Shown one piece after another: positions 1 to 5,356 of a DNA stretch of 5,356 nucleotides. How positions within the stretch are numbered: position 1 is the stretch's first letter; each line of letters begins with the position of its first letter. Location: positions 1-5,356 of the forward strand of contig JBEVLT010000289.1 of the NCBI GenBank assembly GCA_040509055.1, given 5' to 3'. Source of the DNA: JAJKIP01 sp040509055 (GTDB lineage: Bacteria > Bacteroidota > Bacteroidia > Chitinophagales > Chitinophagaceae). The position numbers and the translations under genes are program-made. Below the pieces are notes generated by a model, which saw nothing but the letters and a program-made list of their open reading frames with translations, was not told the origin of the DNA and ran no database searches.

Positions 1-1
1 T

Positions 2-91
2 GCCGCACCCGGCGATTTTCAAAAGGCCGAGATCCGCATTCTTCATGATGCGGCCAATCCGTCTGCTATTCTTTTACCTGTTGTACGCTGA
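2..91 (+). CDS. C-terminal end of an unidentified upstream gene (partial)
   Basis: The second forward frame is open from the left edge and gives 29 residues, ending ...EIRILHDAANPSAILLPVVR, before TGA at 89-91, which is followed directly by an in-frame TAA at 92-94. The residue mix looks like an ordinary protein C-terminus, and a double stop is common at real gene ends. The next gene starts 14 bases after the TGA, which is normal operon spacing. I do not recognise the family. The third forward frame is also open here, but it runs deep into the hexosaminidase gene as a shadow. Too little is visible to assign a function, and the call rests on frame, stops and spacing only. Confidence 0.45.
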   Translation, partial: AAPGDFQKAEIRILHDAANPSAILLPVVR

Positions 92-105
92 TAAAATCCG
101 TCCCT

Positions 106-2469
106 ATGCGTTGGCTCACCGCTACCCTGTGCATCCTGTTTACGATCACCCTTCATGCCCAGCAACCTGTATCGCTGATTCCGGCCCCGGTCGGGATCAG
201 CTATGGCAACGGCCATTTCCGGTTGCAGGATACGCTGAAAGTCTATTCCGATTTTCCCGCAGGCAACCAGCACCGCTTGTTCATTTATTTGCAGGCTACA
301 CTTTTGAAATATTATGGCATCACGGTAATAAAGGCAGCTTCCGCACAAGCCGACCTGGTGTTTCATATGACGCGAATGCCTACTTCGGGCAAACCGGCCT
401 ATCAACTCACGGTGGACGGAACAGGTATCCGCATCGCCAGCAACTTTGAAGAGCCGGCCTTTCATGCCCTCCAGACGCTGCTGCAACTGCTGCCTGCCGA
501 CCCGGCTGCAATCAGGAAAATTCCTGCTGTTACGATCTTTGATTATTCCCGTTTCGCATACCGCGGTATGCACCTCGATGTAAGCCGGCATTTTTTCCCG
601 GTATCGTTTGTCAAGCGGTATATCGACTACCTGGCCCTGCACAAGCTCAACTATTTTCACTGGCACCTGACGGACGACCAGGGCTGGCGCATCGAGATCA
701 AAAAATATCCCGGCCTCACTACGGCAGGCGCTTACCGCAACGGCACTATCACCGGCCGTTTTCCCGGCAATGGCAACGACAGCATCCGCTATGGCGGTTA
801 TTATACGCAGGAGGAAGTAAAAGAGGTGGTGCAGTATGCCGCCGACCGGTTTATCACCGTCATACCCGAGATCGAAATGCCCGGGCACTCCTCTGCAGCC
901 ATCACGGCCTACCCGCAACTAAGTTGTTTCCCCGGCGAGTCCACCCGCTACCCTCCCGGTACGGTATGGAGCGGCGACACCACCGGCAAACAGGTGCAGC
1001 AAACCTGGGGCGTATTCGAAGATGTGTATTGCGCCGGGAAAGAAAATACATTCAGTTTCCTGCAGGACGTGCTGGACGAAGTGATCACGTTGTTCCCTGC
1101 CAAATACATCCATGTAGGCGGTGATGAATGCCCGAAAGACAACTGGAAGCGCTGCCCGCGCTGCCAGCAGCGGATGAAGGAGAACGGGCTGAAAAACGAG
1201 CATGAGCTGCAGAGCTACTTTATCCGGCGCATGGAAAAATACCTGAATGGCAGGGGCCGCACCATCATCGGGTGGGACGAGATACTGGAAGGCGGGCTGG
1301 CCCCCAATGCCGTGGTGATGAGCTGGCGCGGCGAGCAGGGCGGCATCGATGCGGCCAGGCAGCAGCACCATGTGATCATGACACCTACCAGCCCCATGTA
1401 TTTCGACTACAGCCAGAGCGAGAATGAAGATTCACTGACCATTGGCGGATACAACCCGCTGGAAAAAGTATATGCCTGGGAACCCATACCCAAAGAACTG
1501 AACGCAGAAGAAGCCGGCTACATACTGGGCGCCCAGGCCAACCTCTGGACCGAATACAGTACCAATCCGGGCAAGGTGGAGTACATGATCTTTCCGCGCC
1601 TGAGCGCACTGAGCGAAGTGCTGTGGAGCCCAAAGGAAAAACGAAACTGGACTGATTTTGAAAAGCGGTTGCTCACGCAGTTCAAACGCTATGAGCTGTG
1701 GGGAGCGCATTACAGCAAGGCTTATTACGAATTAAAAGCAGAAGTGATGCCCGCAGCCAATCAGAAAGGCGTCATCTGGCGGCTCAGCAAAAGGGCAGAC
1801 AAAGGATCGATCCTGGCTGGTGATAAAACCACCTATCGGGTCATTGATTCAACAACCTATGATTACGCTATCACCGATCCGGCCGGGCAGGGAGCCTATG
1901 AAGTAGCATGGATACAGGTGGCCACGCAGCCCTTAAACGGGCATACAGGAACATCGGGCCTGGCTTATACTTATCTCTCGAAATCCATTTACCAGCAATT
2001 CCATTTCAACAAGGCTACCGGCAAACCGATCACACTGACCATTCCTGCCTCCCGGAAGTATCCCGGCGATGGCGCATTTACACTTGTGAACGGGGTGCAG
2101 AACGAAACGCGCCTGGCCAGGGCAAAAGAGTTCCTCGGGTTTGACGGTACCGATTGCGAAGCCATCATCGACCTGGGCAAAGAAACGGCGATCAGCAGCG
2201 TGACCGCGCATGTGCTGCACGATCCGCCATCCTGGATATGGGGACCCGCCGGCATGAGCATCGACGCTTCCCGCGACGGCAATAATTTTTCACCGATCGC
2301 CTGTTCTATCCAGCAAACCGGCACAGACCGCATTCGCTGCGAAGCGTCCCAACCTGCTACGGTGCGGTACGTAAAAGTGCGGATACAAAATAAGGGCGCC
2401 ATCCCCGATGGCTATCCCGGCGCAGGAACAAAGCCGTGGCTGTTCGTGGATGAGATCGAAGTAGACTAA
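106..2469 (+). CDS. Secreted GH20 beta-N-acetylhexosaminidase
   Basis: This 787-residue glycoside hydrolase family 20 enzyme would remove terminal beta-linked GlcNAc or GalNAc by substrate-assisted catalysis. The start at 106 is chosen because a signal peptide follows at once: MR, a hydrophobic stretch to about residue 16, and a likely signal peptidase I site LHA|Q after Ala18. Cys9 does not sit in a good lipobox. Residues about 22-145 form the GH20 N-terminal domain. The catalytic barrel spans about 149-508: DVSRHFF (158-164, with the substrate-binding Arg161), HWHLTDDQGW (185-194), EIEMPGH (255-261), HVGGDE with the catalytic pair Asp340-Glu341, GWDE (389-392), SWRG (406-409) and NLWTEY (479-484). 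A Cys cluster (342, 350, 353) follows the catalytic pair. Residues about 515-655 are unassigned and sit where relatives carry a chitobiase-type domain. Residues about 661-785 look like an F5/8 type C (discoidin) module. The length is normal for Bacteroidota GH20, and all catalytic residues I could check are present. No Shine-Dalgarno or promoter is seen upstream, so co-transcription with the preceding gene is likely. Exact substrate is not deducible. Confidence 0.95.
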   Translation: MRWLTATLCILFTITLHAQQPVSLIPAPVGISYGNGHFRLQDTLKVYSDFPAGNQHRLFIYLQATLLKYYGITVIKAASAQADLVFHMTRMPTSGKPAYQLTVDGTGIRIASNFEEPAFHALQTLLQLLPADPAAIRKIPAVTIFDYSRFAYRGMHLDVSRHFFPVSFVKRYIDYLALHKLNYFHWHLTDDQGWRIEIKKYPGLTTAGAYRNGTITGRFPGNGNDSIRYGGYYTQEEVKEVVQYAADRFITVIPEIEMPGHSSAAITAYPQLSCFPGESTRYPPGTVWSGDTTGKQVQQTWGVFEDVYCAGKENTFSFLQDVLDEVITLFPAKYIHVGGDECPKDNWKRCPRCQQRMKENGLKNEHELQSYFIRRMEKYLNGRGRTIIGWDEILEGGLAPNAVVMSWRGEQGGIDAARQQHHVIMTPTSPMYFDYSQSENEDSLTIGGYNPLEKVYAWEPIPKELNAEEAGYILGAQANLWTEYSTNPGKVEYMIFPRLSALSEVLWSPKEKRNWTDFEKRLLTQFKRYELWGAHYSKAYYELKAEVMPAANQKGVIWRLSKRADKGSILAGDKTTYRVIDSTTYDYAITDPAGQGAYEVAWIQVATQPLNGHTGTSGLAYTYLSKSIYQQFHFNKATGKPITLTIPASRKYPGDGAFTLVNGVQNETRLARAKEFLGFDGTDCEAIIDLGKETAISSVTAHVLHDPPSWIWGPAGMSIDASRDGNNFSPIACSIQQTGTDRIRCEASQPATVRYVKVRIQNKGAIPDGYPGAGTKPWLFVDEIEVD

Positions 2470-2474
2470 GAAGC

Positions 2475-2519
2475 AGGAGGTCAGAGGCCGTAAACCGGAC
2501 CTCCGGCTTCTGACCTCCT
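2475..2519 (+). terminator. Long stem-loop after the hexosaminidase gene, possible terminator
   Basis: The left arm 2475-2490 (AGGAGGTCAGAGGCCG) pairs with the right arm 2504-2519 (CGGCTTCTGACCTCCT) over 16 positions, with one G-U wobble and no other mismatch, around a 13-base loop (2491-2503). It begins five bases after the hexosaminidase stop and ends before the next gene's promoter, the right place for a terminator or a 3'-end stabilising structure. No T-run follows either arm, so it is not a textbook intrinsic terminator. It could instead be a dispersed intergenic palindrome. The pairing is seen directly; the function is inferred. Confidence 0.5.
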
Positions 2520-2539
2520 ATCACTGACTTCAGCCTTCC
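2498..2539 (+). repeat. Weak three-unit 14-base tandem periodicity
   Basis: Three consecutive 14-base segments begin with GAC: GACCTCCGGCTTCT (2498-2511), GACCTCCTATCACT (2512-2525) and GACTTCAGCCTTCC (2526-2539). Copies 1 and 3 agree at 10 of 14 positions, 1 and 2 at 9, and 2 and 3 at only 6. The pattern overlaps the right arm of the stem-loop and runs up to the promoter. It may be a remnant of a short intergenic repeat, or chance in a C/T-rich stretch. The divergence between copies keeps confidence low. Confidence 0.25.
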
Positions 2540-2546
2540 GATTGCT

Positions 2547-2554
2547 TATCTTTG
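2547..2554 (+). promoter_or_regulatory. Bacteroidota-type -7 promoter element for the nagB fusion gene
   Basis: TATCTTTG matches the Bacteroidota sigma-factor -7 consensus TAnnTTTG at every defined base. It lies 28 bases before the ATG at 2583, which places transcription initiation around 2560 and gives a leader of roughly 20-25 bases. At the expected distance upstream (2523-2526) the sequence is ACTG, only a half match to the TTTG -33 element, so the promoter is either moderate or helped by an activator. It implies that the fusion gene can be transcribed separately from the hexosaminidase. Confidence 0.6.
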
Positions 2555-2582
2555 CGGCACCTATAATTGAAAAACACCTAAC

Positions 2583-4511
2583 ATGTCCAAACAGACTGCG
2601 TCTATGAACCTATCCGATAGTTTCGAAAAGATACCTGTAAAGATCTATCCCGACCTGAAAGAAGGGGCTGCCTATGTAGCCCGGCAGATCGCCACACTCA
2701 TCCGCAACAAGCAGGAAAAGAAAGAAAAATGCGTGCTGGGACTTGCCACCGGCTCCACACCCAAAACGCTGTATGCCGAACTGGTACGGCTGCACCGCGA
2801 AGAGAACCTGAGCTTTGCCAACGTAGTCACCTTCAACCTGGACGAATATTATCCCATCGACAACGATGCCCTGCAAAGCTACAACCGCTTTATGCAGACC
2901 AACCTGTTCGATCATATCGATATCAAACCGGAGCATACGCATATTCCCAGCGGGGAGATCAAAAAAGAAAACATCAAAGCGTACTGCCTGCAGTATGAAA
3001 AGATGATCGAGGAAGCCGGCGGCATCGACCTGCAGATACTGGGTATCGGCAACAACGGGCATATCGGCTTCAACGAGCCCGGTTCCGGTATTTATTCCCG
3101 CACGCGGCTGATCACGCTGGACCATTCCACCCGCATGGCCAATGCCTACGAATTTGCCAACATTTCAGAAGTGCCGCGCCTGGCCATCACCATGGGCATC
3201 AGCACCATCCTGAAATCGAAGAAGATCATCCTGATGGCCTGGGGTACGGCAAAAGCTCCTGTGCTGAAAAAAGCCGTGGAAGACGACGATACCGAACAGG
3301 TACCGGCTTCGCTGCTGCAAAACCATGACGATGTCACTTTCGTAGTGGATACGGCTGCGGCGGCCGAACTGACGCGCAACAAATCGCCCTGGCTTACCGG
3401 CGACTGCGAATGGACGCCGGCCATGATCAAAACGGCCGTGGTGAACATGGCGCTGAAGCTGAAAAAGCCGGTGCTCAGCCTGACCAACTCCGACTACAAC
3501 GAATACGGTCTGAGCGACCTGCTGGTGGAAAAGGGCAATGCCTACGAGATCAACCTGCAGGTATACTACCTGCTCAGGGATACCATTACCGGATGGCCGG
3601 CCGGCAAACCCGGCAGCCAGCTGCCTGCCCACCCGGAACGTTCGGAACCTTTTCCCAAACGCGTCATCATCTTTTCCCCGCACCCGGATGACGACATCAT
3701 CAGCATGGGCGGCACCTTCCAGCGCCTGCACGACCAGGGCCATGATGTACATGTGGGTTACCAGACCAGCGGCAACATTGCCGTAACGGATGAATTCGTG
3801 ACCCGCTTTCTCGACTTTGCCGTGGGGTTTGAAAAGATTGCCGGTATCGACACCAGCAAATCCGGCCAGATACTGGCCGATGCGCGCAGCTTTATTGCGG
3901 AGAAAAAATCAAACCAAATAGATACGCCCACCATCCGGTCCATCAAAGGATTAATCCGCCGGGGCGAGGCCAGCGCCACCTGCCGTTATGTAGGCATCAA
4001 AGACGAGAACATCCATTTCCAGAACCTGCCTTTTTACGAAACAGGCACCATCGAGAAAAACCCGATGGGTGAAAAGGACGTCGAGCTGACCATTGACCTG
4101 CTGCGGCAGATCAAACCACACCAGGTGTATTGCGCCGGCGATTTTGCCGACCCGCATGGCACGCATATCGTTTGCTTCAACGTGGTGCTGGAAGCACTGA
4201 AGCGCATCAAGGACGCCGGCGATGAGTGGATCGGCGACTGCTGGCTCTGGCTGTACAAAGGCGCCTGGCAGGAATGGAATATCGAAGAGATCGAAATGGC
4301 TGTACCCATGAGCCCGGACCAGGTGCTGCGCAAGCGGTTTGGTATCTTCATCCACCAGTCGCAAAAAGACATGGTACCCTTCCAGGGCAGCGATTCAAGA
4401 GAATTCTGGCAACGCGCTGAGGAAAGAAATGCAGCTACCGCCGGGCTGTATGCCGACCTGGGACTGACCCATTATGCCGCCATGGAAGCCTTTGTAAGAT
4501 GGCACTACTAA
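2583..4511 (+). CDS. nagB: Glucosamine-6-phosphate deaminase (NagB) fused to a PIG-L/LmbE-type deacetylase domain
   Basis: This 642-residue, two-domain cytoplasmic protein has no signal peptide or membrane segment. Residues about 14-265 are a NagB domain, which converts glucosamine-6-phosphate to fructose-6-phosphate and ammonia. It shows the phosphate loop LATGSTP (54-60), NLDEYY with the presumed catalytic base Asp87, and GNNGHIGFNEP (156-166) with His160 and Glu165, equivalent to E. coli His143 and Glu148. The third triad position, Asp141 in E. coli, is Asn158 here. Residues about 266-350 form a linker. From about 352 a PIG-L/LmbE (COG2120-type) domain begins, with SPHPDDD (365-371) and PHGTH (524-528), giving the expected zinc ligands His367, Asp370 and His528, plus an R-x-E motif around 459-462. 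E. coli NagB is about 266 residues, so the second half is a true extra domain; the frame is continuous, with no sign of a sequencing join. ATG 2583 is favoured because it lies just behind the promoter in A-rich sequence (no Shine-Dalgarno); ATG 2604 (residue 8) is an alternative. The deaminase call is firm; the deacetylase substrate is unknown, with GlcNAc-6-phosphate a reasonable guess. Confidence 0.93.
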   Translation: MSKQTASMNLSDSFEKIPVKIYPDLKEGAAYVARQIATLIRNKQEKKEKCVLGLATGSTPKTLYAELVRLHREENLSFANVVTFNLDEYYPIDNDALQSYNRFMQTNLFDHIDIKPEHTHIPSGEIKKENIKAYCLQYEKMIEEAGGIDLQILGIGNNGHIGFNEPGSGIYSRTRLITLDHSTRMANAYEFANISEVPRLAITMGISTILKSKKIILMAWGTAKAPVLKKAVEDDDTEQVPASLLQNHDDVTFVVDTAAAAELTRNKSPWLTGDCEWTPAMIKTAVVNMALKLKKPVLSLTNSDYNEYGLSDLLVEKGNAYEINLQVYYLLRDTITGWPAGKPGSQLPAHPERSEPFPKRVIIFSPHPDDDIISMGGTFQRLHDQGHDVHVGYQTSGNIAVTDEFVTRFLDFAVGFEKIAGIDTSKSGQILADARSFIAEKKSNQIDTPTIRSIKGLIRRGEASATCRYVGIKDENIHFQNLPFYETGTIEKNPMGEKDVELTIDLLRQIKPHQVYCAGDFADPHGTHIVCFNVVLEALKRIKDAGDEWIGDCWLWLYKGAWQEWNIEEIEMAVPMSPDQVLRKRFGIFIHQSQKDMVPFQGSDSREFWQRAEERNAATAGLYADLGLTHYAAMEAFVRWHY

Positions 4512-4536
4512 GCTGAGCGGTTTACCGGTGCCTTTT
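4501..4536 (+). terminator. Possible weak terminator at the 3' end of the nagB fusion gene
   Basis: GGCAC (4501-4505) can pair with GTGCC (4528-4532), which is followed by TTTT (4533-4536). A small inner CGG-TTTA-CCG hairpin (4518-4527) stacks beside the outer stem. The outer stem is only five pairs with a long loop, and the element overlaps the last codons of both convergent genes, so it could arise from coding constraint alone. It is the only candidate end signal for the fusion gene. Confidence 0.2.
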
Positions 4537-5356
4537 GATCGTCTCGTCCTTCATTTCCTCGGACACTTCTACCTCTTCGACCAGCTTCGGCATGTCCTTG
4601 TCGATGAACTCGTTCATGTAGATATTGAACAGCACAATGATATAGTTAATAAGCAGCGGGCCGAAGACCAGCCCGATGAACCCGAAAAGACCGAGGCCAA
4701 CGATCACCCCGAGAATAGTGACAACCGGGTGCACATCGCCCATTTTTTTCAGTAGGGTGATGCGGGCAATATAATCCACGTTGCCGGTAACGATCACGCT
4801 GTAAAGCAGCAGCGCGGTGGCCTGCCAGTTGTCGCCCACGGCATAGGTATAGAGCACCAGTGGCACCCATATGGCCATAGTACCAATGACGGGGAAAAAG
4901 GCGAAGATGCCGGTCAGGAACCCCCACAGCGCCCACTCTTTCACCCCGAGAATAAAATAGCCCAGGGTGGCCGTCAATCCCTGGATGATGGAAATAAGGG
5001 GGATGCCCAGCGCATTGGCCCGCACCATTTTCTTGGTCTCGGAAGCCAGCATGTTGATGTTTTCCGGCTTGAGCGGGATGATGCGGCTCAGCATGCGCTC
5101 CATGGCGCTGCCGTTGATCAGCATATGGTAGAGCACAAACAACAGGATGGCCAGGTTGGTGATCAGGTTGGCCGTGCTGTTGAGGATATTCGGAATAAAG
5201 GCGGAAAGTTTACTCAGCGAGTTGGTCAGCGAATCTTCGGAGATGAACGTAACGCCGATGCGCTGCTGTACCGTGGTGATGGAATGCTTGGCCGTCTCGA
5301 TCATCTGGGTCGGGTTGGCCAGGAACGCATTTACCTTCGGGCTGATAAGGGTAACG
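4522..5356 (-). CDS. AI-2E/PerM-family membrane transporter (5' end beyond the window)
   Basis: A minus-strand gene with its stop (TAA) at 4524-4522; the reading frame stays open to the right edge. The 277 visible residues are the C-terminal part of a protein usually about 340-400 residues long. The Met codon at 5304-5302 is internal: in-frame sequence ...SPKVNAFLANPTQ precedes it, so it should not be taken as the start. Visible hydrophobic segments lie at about residues 63-80, 115-137, 144-171, 178-196 and 211-247, the longer ones possibly two passes each. Family signatures are FFPVIGTMAIWVP (153-165) and LGLFGFIGLVFGPLL (221-235), followed by a charged C-terminal tail rich in Glu and Lys. 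The family is named after E. coli TqsA, but members also include PerM-like permeases and Na+/H+ antiporters, so autoinducer export should not be assumed. The gene converges on the fusion gene with ten bases between stops, and nothing here ties it to amino-sugar use. Confidence 0.9.
   Translation of the reverse strand, partial: VTLISPKVNAFLANPTQMIETAKHSITTVQQRIGVTFISEDSLTNSLSKLSAFIPNILNSTANLITNLAILLFVLYHMLINGSAMERMLSRIIPLKPENINMLASETKKMVRANALGIPLISIIQGLTATLGYFILGVKEWALWGFLTGIFAFFPVIGTMAIWVPLVLYTYAVGDNWQATALLLYSVIVTGNVDYIARITLLKKMGDVHPVVTILGVIVGLGLFGFIGLVFGPLLINYIIVLFNIYMNEFIDKDMPKLVEEVEVSEEMKDETIKRHR

Noticed and set aside
106..159. The hexosaminidase as a lipoprotein anchored through Cys9
   Set aside because: The residues before Cys9 (ATL) do not fit a lipobox and the hydrophobic core continues past it; a signal peptidase I site after Ala18 fits better.
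45..449. A 134-residue plus-strand open frame beginning before the hexosaminidase start
   Set aside because: It overlaps the signal peptide and N-terminal domain of the GH20 gene in another frame and has no recognisable domain.
43..918. A 291-residue minus-strand open frame opposite the start of the hexosaminidase gene
   Set aside because: The plus-strand protein here has a signal peptide and GH20 motifs throughout; the minus-strand translation has no recognisable domain and reads as a shadow in GC-rich DNA.
3165..3752. A 195-residue minus-strand open frame opposite the middle of the fusion gene
   Set aside because: It lies opposite the conserved end of the NagB domain, the linker and the start of the PIG-L domain, and its Arg/Gly/His/Val-rich translation resembles no protein I know.
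2583..4511. The fusion protein as an artefact of two genes joined by a lost stop codon
   Set aside because: The linker reads as ordinary protein in one continuous frame, there is no internal promoter or start context before the PIG-L domain, and this domain pairing is known in Bacteroidota.
4522..5304. Reading the AI-2E-family gene as a complete 260-residue protein
   Set aside because: The frame stays open upstream of the Met codon to the window edge, with plausible protein sequence, and the family is normally longer, so the start is outside the window.
4522..5356. A quorum-sensing system based on the AI-2E family name
   Set aside because: The family covers several transport functions, and no luxS or autoinducer-related gene is present, so the name alone does not support quorum sensing.

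Overview
The window looks like chromosomal DNA from a Bacteroidota bacterium, probably of the Chitinophagaceae or a near relative. The support is a GH20 hexosaminidase with the domain order usual in that phylum, a NagB-plus-PIG-L fusion protein typical of Bacteroidota, a TAnnTTTG-type promoter -7 element, and starts preceded by A/T-rich sequence instead of Shine-Dalgarno motifs. The family-level placement is a guess from protein style, not a computed result.

Layout, left to right. Positions 2-91 probably hold the last 29 codons of an unidentified plus-strand gene that ends in two consecutive in-frame stops. Fourteen bases later starts a complete, secreted GH20 beta-N-acetylhexosaminidase (106-2469). 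The 113-base gap that follows holds a long stem-loop, a weak 14-base periodicity and a good match to the Bacteroidota -7 promoter element. Then comes a complete 642-residue protein (2583-4511) joining a glucosamine-6-phosphate deaminase (NagB) domain to a PIG-L/LmbE-type deacetylase domain. Ten bases after its stop lies the stop of a convergent minus-strand gene for an AI-2E/PerM-family membrane protein, whose 5' end is beyond the right edge.

The two complete genes make sense together as amino-sugar catabolism. The exported hexosaminidase would release terminal GlcNAc (or GalNAc) from chitin oligosaccharides, glycoproteins or wall fragments. After uptake and phosphorylation by genes not in this window, the cytoplasmic fusion protein would convert GlcN6P to fructose-6-phosphate and ammonia. 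Its C-terminal domain may supply the preceding deacetylation step; that is inference. The AI-2E-family gene has no evident connection to this pathway.

No mobile element, CRISPR array, tRNA, rRNA or riboswitch is visible. I see no convincing undescribed system. The items most worth checking are the role of the PIG-L domain in the fusion and the asparagine that replaces a catalytic-triad aspartate of E. coli NagB.
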